Origin: Amoebophrya sp. A120
Taxonomy: Eukaryota > Sar > Dinophyceae > Syndiniales > Amoebophryaceae
NCBI GenBank assembly: GCA_905178155.1
Contig: CAJINV010000015.1
Location: 1,850,920-1,914,919, forward strand
DNA: 64,000 nucleotides
Direction: 5' to 3'
The notes below the pieces were generated by a model. That model was not told where the DNA came from and did not search any database. It saw nothing but the letters and a program-made list of their open reading frames with translations. The position numbers and the translations under genes are program-made. This document shows, in pieces, positions 19,363-29,864 of the stretch (position 1 is its first letter; each line of letters opens with the position of its first letter).

Positions 19363-22300
19363 ATGTCTCCCTTCGCAACCAACCCTGACCACGAAAAGGC
19401 ATGGCAGCAAGCCATCAGTACTACAACTCGTGCCCGAGCAACAAGTGCAACAGCTGGCAAAGAATCGGCAAACCTATTTCTATTTGCGTCAAGGAACCAG
19501 AACCACGTGTGTAGTACAACACCAGGAGCAGGAGCTGCATCAGGAACAGCGGCTGTGGGTGTTGACTCGAGAGCAGGGTCCCCCGATTTTGAAGGTGGAA
19601 TTGGAGGAGGCGGTGCTGTAGCAGGAGCAGCCAGCACCGCCGAAAATAAAACCGTACAGCACCAGCGCTATGGTACATCTCTCCTGCACACCCTGCTTTT
19701 CGCGCTCTTCCGCTTTCTGGACAACCACAAGAAGAAACTCCTCTTTCTCGGTCTCCCGACGATCGTCATCTTTCTCTACCTCCGGAAACTGTACCTGAAA
19801 TATTTGAAGCCGATTCTAGAACTGGTCCGAGCCACGCAAGGCATGGGAAATATGATGGGCTCGTCGTCTGTTGGTGGTGGCAAAGTTGGTGGTGCGCCAG
19901 GAGGCGCAGAACAAGGCTCTGCCACCGCGACGGGCATTGGAAATACTGCGTTACCCGACCAAGATTTCAACGAGCAAGAACTGGAGAAGATGCTGAAATC
20001 GCTGCTGAGTCTCGGCAGCGGAGACGAAGACGACAACGATCCGCAAAACCAGGCGTTACTTCAAGGCTTGCTGGGAAGCACCGGTTCCGGAATTACGGGC
20101 GGGAGCGCCTCCTCCGCCCAAGGAAGTCCGTTGGAGGAGCTGCTGAGTGGGGCCGGGTCCGGAGGGTCCTCGTTCCTGCAAAACATGAGCAACCTTATGA
20201 ACGATGGGGTTGCTGCGCCGACGTCGTCGCACAATCAAAATCATGTTGACAGCAGTTCGAGCGACGTGGCCCAGGAGCTGTTTATTACCTACCAGGAGCA
20301 AGATTTTTTTTCGCAACAGAGCTTCCAAACGTATTTGAATTTCGACGAAATCCAGTACCAACTCTACTTGTCTTATGGGTGTGTCAGGATTGAAATCGAC
20401 AAAGTTGAAATAACTTGTAATGCATAAAATGGATGAGTAAAGTTGTGACCCAGTTTCCAATTGGCGCAACACAAATTTGGGTAGAGCCGCAATCCAGTTT
20501 GTCATGCTGTTTGGGTAAGAAAGACGCCTTTTGTCATGCTACTCTAGCAGCTCAGTGTCTACCCCTCAACAGGCTTGCAATCTGCCTCACTTGCCTACTC
20601 TGCAAGACAGGCACTTTGAGGGCTGCGTTTTATGCATGACAAACTATTTCATTTTCAACTTTGACGATTTCAAATCTGACGCTTCCATATGTCCGATGCC
20701 TCGGTCTCCGAAAACTTGTCTGTGATCCGTTCCGAATTGTTTGACAAGGTGTTTCGGACCAACATCGAGGCCGCGGCAGCAAGGATTCGGCAACTCAACG
20801 AGATTGGCAATGGCTCGGCTTGCAATGGCGATGATGTCGTGTTGGCAGCGGACCATCTTCATGGGCGGACGCCGGAGGCCGCCACAACCTCGAGGGACAA
20901 AGATGTTGGAAGCGGGCTCGCCGCTAGTACTTCGTCTAGTACAGCTGGTGCTCTAGTGCTGCAACATGCGACCTCAGCACACCAGCACCAGCAGCAGCTA
21001 ACTTTTGTGCAGGAGAAACAGCTCGTATGGGATGGAAAACATTTAAGTCTAGTACGCTCTTCGCTTTGCAGTTGAGGTTCAGAGCTGATGAAGAAGATTT
21101 TTTTGCATGAAATTATCAAAGAGAAGAAAGCTTGTCATTTCTAGCGGGACAATATCGACCTCACGCAGCTGAGCAGTTCTTTTTCATGTGTTTTTCTATC
21201 CGATACCTAGCGGAGAAGAAGGAGAAGGCGTTCCACGAGTTGCAGGCACTGTGCTTGGCGAAACTTTTGACGGGAGTCGTGTGCCTGAGCGCGGTGGCGC
21301 TGCAGAACCGCGTGTGCACTGTCCTGATTCTGAAACGCAATCGGGCGGTGTTTCTGCAGGAGTACTGCAAAAGCTGGAGGGAGTACTACGGAGTAAACGA
21401 AGAAGATCATGGAGGAGGTGAAGTACAACTACACCCAGTGCACCAGGGCAGCAGCAGCAAGAGCACGAAGTGTCAGACTGCTGAGCGTGCTCCTGGCATG
21501 GTGGACCACGTCGACAATCAGAAGTACAAGGAAGAAATAACCAAATATCTACAACTCGTGCGGAACTGCTTTTCTTACAACGCTAGCGGGAGCGGAGGTC
21601 GAGGTGAGGAGGACGGAGCAGGTTCATCCATAAATAACACCGGGCAGCTGCAAGAACACGAAACAGATCATGTTCATGTTGCTTCTACGCCACCTTATCC
21701 TTGTCCTGTTGACAATCAGGCCCCCGCAGCTGCCATATCATCTTCATCTTTGGTCGACAAGATTTTTGACAAGGGTCAGATTTTGGTGGAAAAAGTTTCC
21801 GCCAAGTTGGAGGGTTTCGTCGCAAAACACGTCTTTGCTGACAGTGCGTCTGTTTCCCATGATGAAAATGCTGATTCCCGGGCTCTTGCAGGCAGGAGTC
21901 GCACGGCAGGAACGGGAGAGAGTGGCGTTTCGGAGATGTTAACAGCACCCGGATTACAACATTCACCTGTGCCCGGTAGTACTACCAGTACAACTACGGG
22001 GAACGACTGGGCGGCCGAGTTTGCGGAAAAAATGCAAGAAAATGGGCAACATGATGATCTACAAGTTCAAGGGAACAACAAGCCGAAACAGGTGCAACAA
22101 GACAGTCGTGGTCGCGGCGCCGACACCAGCACTCCTGCTACGACCGTCGCATCGCGCTCTCCTGCCCCTGACGAGAACAGTACGAAAAGCAAAATACCAC
22201 TTGCTCCCTTCACCGCTGCAACGGTGGAGCGATTGCTGCAAACTACCATCCACTGTCAGACGGAGAAAGGGCTCAAAAACTTGGCGGATTCGATTCTACC

Positions 22301-23447
22301 GGACGTGAAAAGCACGTACGCCGAGTACCTAGAGGAAAACCGGCTGCAGCAGCGGCTGACAGAAAGGGTCTCGGCCGAGGATTTAAAGCCGTTGTTTGTG
22401 GGGAAAGTCCTTGCAGGGATGAAGTTATTTCGACGACAAGAAGAGCTACTTGCTCAGCGGCGGGCGGACGAAGCAAGAGACTGTAATATAGCGAGAGGTA
22501 GAGCTATCAATTTCAATTTGCAGTGGAAGAGCTTGCTGCTAGCACAGGAAGATCAGCGGAAGGAGGAAACAAGCAGAAGTTCTTGCGACGTAGTAGACGA
22601 GCAGAAGAACTACACTACAACTTCCATTAATTCGGCAATGGGAAGAGAACCAGCTGCTGCAAGTCCGGCAGCCACACGCGGCGAAGAGGCAACAGCTACA
22701 GAACATCAAGCTGCGGATGAAGACCACCAGCAGCAGCAAGCCACTACGCAGCGGCTCCTTCTTGCGGAGCAGGAGGATATCCTGGAGTCTCCCCACTTTC
22801 ACAACGCCGTGGTTTCTACGACTCACTCCCTGTTGGACGTGCTGCACCAAGCAGTGGTGGCGTACGTTGAGGAAAATGGCGAAGAGATCGCCACGCCAAC
22901 TGCCGCTATGATGGTTGAGACCGTCGGGCAGGGTGGCAGCACCGTGTTGACAGGACCAGATGTAGACGAGGTACAGGAGGTACAAATAGGGGCACCATCT
23001 TCTTCGACATCAAACTCCGAGGATGTTAGACTTAGGAGGCGAACGAAAAACATGGACGACGAGGTTTTTGGTGCGCCGGAAGAGGATCAAGCCGATGAGG
23101 AAATGTTAGCTACTACAAGTAGAGCAGCAGCAGCAGTGGCTGCAACAAGTGCAGAAAGATCAATACTGGAAAATCATCAAGATCAGGGAATAGACCCCCG
23201 AAGGCAACACTCCCCTGCTGGTGAAGAAAACCGTGAACGACCACCAAAAACGAAAACCATCGAGATTGGGAAACTGGTGCCATTCCTCTGTCAGCAAGCC
23301 GAGGTCATGTTCGAATTTTTGGAGGGAGAGCTTGACGAAAACGGGTATCAATCGCAGAACCCCTACATGCAAGCCATCAATGCCAGCAACGAGAGGGAAA
23401 ATAGTCCAGAATTCATGCTGATGAAGGCCATATTGCAAGCGGGGTAA
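19363..23447 (+). CDS. PEX3: Divergent peroxin-3 (peroxisome membrane biogenesis)
   Basis: Exons 19363-20373, 20695-21046 and 21211-23447 give about 1,200 residues, roughly three times the usual 370-450. PEX3 anchors in the peroxisomal (or ER) membrane and docks PEX19 carrying membrane-protein cargo. The order of family landmarks is kept. A basic patch plus membrane helix (NHKKKLLFLGLPTIVIFLYL, about residue 122-141) resembles the N-terminal RHKKK anchor. Then come EIQYQLYLS, the hydrophobic KLLTGVVCLSAVALQNRVC core, EDILESPHFHNAVVSTTH (LESPDF-like) and EIGKLVPFLCQQAEV (LAKIIPIVN-like). The extra length is Ser/Gly/Gln/Glu-rich inserts and a 120-residue leader before the anchor. Intron 1 is introner E24. 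Intron 2 (about 21047-21210, GT-AG) is chosen because it keeps phase and has a pyrimidine tract. This is recognised by motif memory, not alignment. Confidence 0.78.
20374..20689. mobile_element. E24: introner, family F4
   Basis: 316 bp. TATGGGTGTGTCAGGATTGA to ATTTCAAATCTGACGCTTCCATA. The duplication is TGTCT (20369-20373) / TGTCC (20690-20694). The join reads YQLYLS-DASVSENL. Interior words (TCATGCTGTTTGGGTAAGAA...) parallel E10. Confidence 0.88.
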
Positions 23448-24210
23448 GAAGATGAAAAAGAAGAAGTTCTTGATGTAGTAGTTCTTGTGCCAGCACCAGG
23501 TTTATTACACAAATAATTGAGTCTTCACGTTAACGTTTACATTTACAAATGGGCACCTGTTGTTGGTTTTCGCGTGCTGGCACCGAGAGTTGTAGTTCTG
23601 GTGTGAAATTGTAATTGACACAGGATGGATCGTGCAGTTTTTGTTGTATCCACAAAGTGGAGGAAGGGAGCGACCTGTAAATGGAACCTCCTTGTTGTGT
23701 TTGCCTGAAGGTGAAAATCAAACTAGCTCCGCCTGAGCGACGTGTAGTCAACTCTGCTCAATGAAGATGCACGATGACAAATCTAACGAGTCCGCAGTGG
23801 GCAGAAGATAAAAATGGTCAGCACGAGGACCTTCTACTTCTTTTTCGTAAACGATGAATCAGACCGGCTTCGACATAGGTAACTTGCTCAAGTTGTAATT
23901 TCAATGACCGTTGTTGGCAGTTGTGAGTGAGGGCGAAAATGAAAAAATCAAAAACTAAAAGCAGAAAAGAAGATAAAAGTCAAAGTTGCGAGAGGCTCCT
24001 AAGAGAACCGTGATCCAAGCTCGACCGGCGTGGGCTTTCCGTGTCGGATCATAATTCTTACTCCGGACGAACAAAGGATAATTAAGGTAGGCCTGCTCAG
24101 TGGCCACCTCTTAGTAGAGTCTGGTACCTGCAACAAGAAAGGTTGAAATGACGTAACGATAACTCGTAAACATTTCATCTTCAACCCGGGAGCTGCCAGA
24201 AATCGCGACG
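23448..24210. other. Intergenic, no feature recognised
   Basis: About 760 bp with no exon-like frame and no complete introner. It lies between the PEX3 stop codon and the next ATG. Confidence 0.5.
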
Positions 24211-26558
24211 ATGTGTCTGAAGCTTTGCTGTGCGCTGGTCGTGACGCTGCTTAGCAGCACTATTGTTCCTGGCAGCGGAGGAGATCTTCTCGCGTACAGC
24301 TACGCCGGCGCCCTTTCATTCGTCCAGGCAACGAATATCGCCGGATCTGCTGCAACGACGAGTACAGGCGCTACGACCGCTTCTCCACCCGCTAATACAA
24401 CTAGTACAGCGACAACCGCCAATTCTTCTCCTTCCCAAACACAAGTCCAACCCCCAGCACCGCCCCGCCCGGCCACCGACACGAGCGAAGAGAACCTGTG
24501 GAAGCAAGTGAGCTCTCTCTGGTGGGTCTTACTCATCGCGGCGTTCATTCTCCTCTTTATCTACCCGGGGCTGTGCTACGAGTTTCTCTTTTCCGACGCG
24601 GACACCATCGAGGAAGCGAACTTGCGGGATCAGGAGTTCATTCTGAAAATACTGAAACACGGACCGCCTGCGAAGTCCGACGTCGTCGCGAGAAACGACG
24701 CGGGCGAAGTGGAGGTGAATTTCAAGCAAATCGGCAACCGGTTTTCCAGTTGGAGTCCCGGACCGGCGGGGAGTAATAATCTAGGAGGTGCAGCAGGGAA
24801 CAATAAAGCGAACAGCAGTAGCGCCGGCCCGAAAAAGCCAGCGCACGGTGTGGGCGGCACGAGGCGACACTCTTTGGTCCGGAAAGACCAACCAGACCAC
24901 AGCGCAGAATCTACTGCCCGGAAGAACAGCTTCGTGACCCAGGAACGCCGGTGGTCCGAAGCGACGTTGGAGTCGAGCTACGACGGGGGTTACTGCAACG
25001 GGTTTGAGTTGTTTCAAAATTCCGTTTTCCAGGCCACGTTTAACTACAAAAAGTCTCTGACGAAGAAAGCGGTCGCGTCGAAGAACAAAACGGCTGCGCT
25101 GATCGCGACTGTCAGTGGGGGTGGTTTGGGCGGTTCAAGCAAAACTACGTCGAATAAAACGCCGAACTCAAATCTGTCCAACAATAAGACCCCCTCGACC
25201 CTCTTCTCTTCCTTCACGAAAGCGGAGGAAGATGCGGCTGCGAATCTCGAAACCGCGTGCTACCACCGGAAGGCGACCAACTGGAAATCCACCCTGGACA
25301 AGGGCTATCCTGCGCAAAAGTACCGTACTCGTATTGATTGCAAATATGCATGACAAATCTCCTTCCACCTAAGGTAAAACAGCATTACAAATTCCCCTTT
25401 TCCTCTTGCCGAAATTTGTGATGCACTTTATACTAGTACAATAGCGAAACTTTTGCAATGCATAAGGGCTACATCGCGTTCACCAATTTCAACCCGGCAG
25501 CCCAGACTTTCACGGGCAACGGGACGGATGAGCGGAACGGACCGTTTGACGTCATCGGGCGGTATGATCAGCAGACGGGGCGGATTTGGTGGAAGCAGAT
25601 TTTCAAACAGCGGATCTCCAGTAGAGGGAGTTTGTTCGGACTCGGAGCGGAAGCGGCGGATCATGGTGCAACCGCGGATCAGACGGGTAGAAAACTCACC
25701 ATCGACGACGGAGCGGAGCCCAGCACCCAATCCACGGTCACCTTGATCTGTGTCGCGGCGAAAATCTCAACTCAAACGGGACGGACGATCACGGGGAGGT
25801 TTATTCCAAACGGGGGTTTGAATCGGGGCGGGGTGATACATCTGTTCCGGAAACCGATTGCCGCGGGAGATCCGGACAAGTACAATTCGGTATTTAGTGT
25901 GACGGGGGTGAAAGACCTCGGAAATAACAATCCGATGTTGCTGGTCGAGAACGAAATCAACGCCGGGCGATGTGGGCCTTCTTCGTCCCTCGACCGTAGC
26001 ATGAGCGGTTTCGGGTCTTCTTCCAGGACTCCAAGCCGGTATTACGCCAGCGCAGTGAACCCGATGGAAGTGGAAAGCGTGGATAGCTACGGAGAGCATG
26101 AAGCACAAGCAGCAAATCCTACTAGAAATGGACCGTCAGGAACTTCAACTTCTTCTTACAACGCCCCGCCTGGAACAACTATGACAGGTTTCTCACCCGC
26201 CCTTTCGCAACAATCCAAGAAGAGTTCGAAAAGCGCAGCTGGTATGAAATCGAACAAAACAACAACATCAGCAACAACTCCCTCCGCCTCTGCAAAAAAG
26301 AAGAAAGAAAAAAAGCACAGCAAGAGAAGCAAGAGAGACGAGCTTGCCGCGAGCAAAACTTCAACGCTGTTTAACCGGTCGACCAGTTCGTTAGAGGAGT
26401 TTGTCACCGATGATCCGGTCGGGTACCGGGTGAGTACTAGTAGCAGTAAGAAGGTGTCGGAGTACGGGATGAAAATTTCTACGGACGTTTTTGAAGCCAG
26501 TTCGGGACACAGTCCGCTCTTCATGGAGAAACACCGGGCAAGCATTGTGCAGGTGTGA
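24211..26558 (+). CDS. Single-pass membrane protein of unknown function
   Basis: Exons 24211-25305 and 25470-26558, joined at a codon boundary across E25 (...STLDKG then YIAFTNFNP), give 727 residues. The N-terminus MCLKLCCALVVTLLSSTIV is a likely signal peptide. It is followed by a Thr/Ser/Ala/Pro-rich stretch of about 80 residues, suited to O-glycosylation, and one transmembrane helix (WWVLLIAAFILLFIYPGL, about residue 110-128). The long C-terminal side contains two beta-rich segments with repeating Gly-Thr-Asp/Gly-Arg turns (FTGNGTDERNGPFDVIGRYD; TGRTITGRFIPNGGLNRG) that look like related strands. It ends in a Ser/Lys-rich tail. Topology would put the beta region in the cytoplasm. No family name can be given. 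Confidence 0.75.
25306..25464. mobile_element. E25: introner, family F1
   Basis: 159 bp. TATCCTGCGCAAAAGTACCG to CGAAACTTTTGCAATGCATA. The duplication AGGGC (25301-25305 / 25465-25469) is exact. It is the only intron in its host gene. Confidence 0.92.
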
Positions 26559-27421
26559 GGTGGATAGAGGTGGTAGTAGGGCTGCTACTGCTAGTACAGG
26601 TCACCCAAACTTATGATGGATATGGATTAGATTTTCCGCATTGATTCGAATTTCTTCGTACCTCTTCTCACAGATTGATGAAAAAAGTTTTAGCGTCAGA
26701 AGTTTGAACGATTTGTATGATTGGTTGTGCCAGAGTCAGCCTCAGTAATGGAAAAATGCACCTATGATAATGCAGCATAGATAGACATAGACAAAATTCA
26801 TGGTAACTTTTTTGGAAACAAGAAAATCCCAAGATGAATTATCGGATCAACATACTCGTTTTTGTCATGGCACGCACCGCGAAGTAGTAGAGCGCAATGT
26901 CATCTTTGACTTGTTTTTTTGGACAATTTCTTGCCAAGCACACGTTTCAACATAAAGATTTCTATTCCTTGTTTTCCTCGAAGATTAATCGCACCTACGG
27001 GGGATGATGTTGAACTCATTCCGTCGCAGCGTCGTGTCTTGATGTGTTAATGTTCCAGCTTCATCTCATCACCTGAATGCTAAGGGTCGTACTATCACCG
27101 TAAAAAATCCATAGGACAAGATTCTTCTCGCGCTCGAGTCATAACCAACTGCAGCTGGAGCATCTTTGATATTGGACAATGATGACAGCGAGCACTCTAA
27201 TCTGCCATCAAATCTGTAATTTTATTTTCGACGACTGCGCTTGGGCTTGTTGCACGCTGCACTGAATTAACTTAGAAAGAAAAATGCTTCGCTGAGGACA
27301 TCAATACAAGTGGAATTTGCGTCTAGTAAGCATCCAAGGCACCGAGGAGAAGTTTGACACAATCTTCACGTCGAAGAGTAAATTTTTACGAGTTGTAGTA
27401 CTTATTTTCTATAACAAGAGA
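26559..27421. other. Intergenic, no feature recognised
   Basis: About 860 bp, AT-richer than the flanking exons, with no exon-like frame on either strand and no complete introner. Confidence 0.5.
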
Positions 27422-28900
27422 ATGCCACTCCCATTTTTCGTGCAATCTATTTTAGGGACGTCGGCCCTCTTCTCGTTTTTTTCCCTGTTTTCCTCACATT
27501 GCGCTGACTCGGTGCAAGGTTTTAGTCGTGTTGAATCATCTTATTTGAAAAGCAAGATCAAGAAGAGTAACGCACGCAAAAAATCCAAATTCAAAAAAAT
27601 GGGCTCATCTTCCTCCAGCAAGGCTGTTTCACCAACATCCTCAATCCCGATGAAGATCTTGACGAACAAGAACACGCAAGCCACGATGAAAGGTGGGAGT
27701 AAAAAGTCTCCGTCTTCCCGCCCATCGCTCGATATCATGAATCTCGTTGTTCAGACAGAAGCGAACAAGAAGAAAGCGTCATCTTCCCAGTCAAAAGGTG
27801 CAGCTTCTGCTGCAGCTGTTGCCGGTTCTTCGTCTCTCTCCTCGACGACCGGCGGTCCGTCGAGCGGTAGTTCCTCTAGTTCTTCCTCTTCCTCCTCTTC
27901 CAAACGCAGGGGCCATGGAGTTGTATCGTCCACTGCGGGAGCGGCCCCCGCTGGAAATAAGCCCAGATCCATCTCGATTTCCTCCACCTCCAGCAGCGCC
28001 AGCATCTTCGCGAACCAGATGCCGGCGAAGATGAAAGTGCAACCACAACAACAGCAGCCGATGAAGCGCGTGATGCCGCACCGAAACTGCAAGGTGGATT
28101 ACAGTGACGCTATGCCACATGCAGCGAAGGCGTATGAACGGATGCGGGAGAAACTTGCGGCGCGGGGGGAAAAGCTACCGGCACTGAAGATGAACAAGAT
28201 GAAAGCGAAGAACAGCAGTAGATCTTCGCGGTCAGGCTCCATTTCATCTTCGAGCTCATCTGCGGCATCGATGTCCTCCTCGTCGAAGAAGATGAAACAG
28301 GTCATCAAGCCTTCCGGCTCTGCGAAGGGCGGTAAAAACGCGATGAAAAAAGCAACTTCGACTCCTTCCAAATCTTCGTCCTCATCATCCCGGCGGAGCA
28401 AGAAAAGCGACGACAAGGTCGACGAGGTGCTCCACATGACTCTGGAAGTGGGGCCGTTCGAGGTCATGGTCACGGGGGAGAAAAAAATCGAATACAGGGA
28501 GTACAAGGACCGGATGCATTCGCTCTTCGTGAGCAAGGAGAACCGCGCCGCTGGTGATTTCAACACCTTCCGGAAATACAAAGTAGTCCGGTTCAAAAAC
28601 GGCTACCAGTCCAACGCGGCGGTCATGGAGGTCGAGTTTAAGGGGATCCGGAAGAGCAAGGAGGCGGTGGATCAGCAGTTTTCGAATGGCTTACATGTGA
28701 AGTTGAAGAAAGGGGTGACCCACTACGAGATCGACCTCGGGAAGGTGCTGAAGGTGGAGAATTACGACAAGGAAAAAGCCCGGGCTATGACGCAGAAGAA
28801 GTATTTCGGCGTGCCGCTGCCACTGAAGTACAGAACTAGCAGCGCCATGAAGAAAGCTGCAATGAAGAAAGTGCAGCCGGGGAAGACGCAAAAGAAGTGA
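27422..28900 (+). CDS. ASCH-domain-like protein with basic Ser/Lys-rich arm
   Basis: Single exon. From the ATG at 27422 it has 492 residues. That start gives MPLPFFVQSILGTSALFSFF, a signal-like segment. The ATG at 27599 (MGSSSSSKAVSPTSS) would remove it and suits a nuclear or cytosolic protein, so the start is open. Residues up to about 330 are low-complexity Ser/Lys/Met (runs of S, MKKA-like words). The C-terminal domain, about 28429-28800, reads HMTLEVGPFEVMVTGEKKIE and EYREYKDRM, then FRKYKVVRFKNGYQSNAAVM and EVEFKGI. This is the layout of the ASCH (PUA-like) fold: an early strand, a tGeKxiExR signature and a later strand forming the ligand cleft. ASCH domains are thought to bind RNA. The tail SSAMKKAAMKKVQPGKTQKK is strongly basic. 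It is one of the few intron-free genes here. Confidence 0.65.
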   Translation: MPLPFFVQSILGTSALFSFFSLFSSHCADSVQGFSRVESSYLKSKIKKSNARKKSKFKKMGSSSSSKAVSPTSSIPMKILTNKNTQATMKGGSKKSPSSRPSLDIMNLVVQTEANKKKASSSQSKGAASAAAVAGSSSLSSTTGGPSSGSSSSSSSSSSSKRRGHGVVSSTAGAAPAGNKPRSISISSTSSSASIFANQMPAKMKVQPQQQQPMKRVMPHRNCKVDYSDAMPHAAKAYERMREKLAARGEKLPALKMNKMKAKNSSRSSRSGSISSSSSSAASMSSSSKKMKQVIKPSGSAKGGKNAMKKATSTPSKSSSSSSRRSKKSDDKVDEVLHMTLEVGPFEVMVTGEKKIEYREYKDRMHSLFVSKENRAAGDFNTFRKYKVVRFKNGYQSNAAVMEVEFKGIRKSKEAVDQQFSNGLHVKLKKGVTHYEIDLGKVLKVENYDKEKARAMTQKKYFGVPLPLKYRTSSAMKKAAMKKVQPGKTQKK

Positions 28901-29864
28901 CGACGAAGCTGATTCGCCTATCTCCTGCGTTATAAGTATGTGCTCACAGTCACCCCTCAGCCCTTTGCCCTTTGCCCTTCCGCATGTAACTCGATAAAGT
29001 CCTGCAGCTCATAAGTTCTAGAAATCTTTTACATCACCCTTCCGGTTTTGATGAATCTACACGCATTGTTGTGCTTCTTCTACTGCGCCTTGGTTGAACT
29101 ACGAGTAAAAAGATGCTTCGCAACCGCTCATCTCATTTCAACAAGCAAGTACTAAAATATGCACACACAAATCCAAATGCGCGTCGAAATGTACGATAAA
29201 TTGCAAACGTCGCTGCAGCTGGAGCTGTTAGCGCGATACCCTTTGATGTCTTCTATAAAAGTCTCATCGGTTTTGTACCGTTCTTTCTTTAGTCGATGAG
29301 CAGACTGTCATGTGGTGTCAAGATGTTTGTGCAGGGATATCGACCTTATTTGTACACCAAGTATGCGTTGCTGTTGCGAATGTTGATCATTTCACTTTCG
29401 TGGAAGCAGAAAAGTAATCAACGAGCAAGGGGACGCTCAGTGCAAGTGCTGCTTGACGCAGCTTTGGCTTTTGATTGCCTATACTAGCCTCCACGTTCTT
29501 GTTTTGATGTCGCATTCGCCCCGTCCTTTCGTTTTGATGATTCGTTGCCAGCATGGAAAACTGAGCGAATGCGAAGGAATGACGAGTATGAGAGTGAGAG
29601 GGAAGATCAAAGACCGGCTGTAGCGGTTGTTCTGGTGAGTGCTTTGTATCGAGGAGCAGAGTGCTATACAATGAATGGGCTTCCTCGTGTGCTTCTATCT
29701 CGCTCGTGCCCATTTCGGTGCGCCGCGTTGAAAAGCAAAAATTGAAGCTGAACACTCTTCGCAGGCAGCTGCTGCTTTACTTAGCTTCAGCTTTTTTAGC
29801 TTCTCCACGTGTACAATTTATCATCCTGCTGAGCAGCGAAAACTCCTACGAACTTACCACGAGA
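28901..29864. other. Intergenic, no feature recognised
   Basis: About 960 bp. Short frames occur on both strands, but none resembles protein or joins the next gene. No complete introner. Confidence 0.45.
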
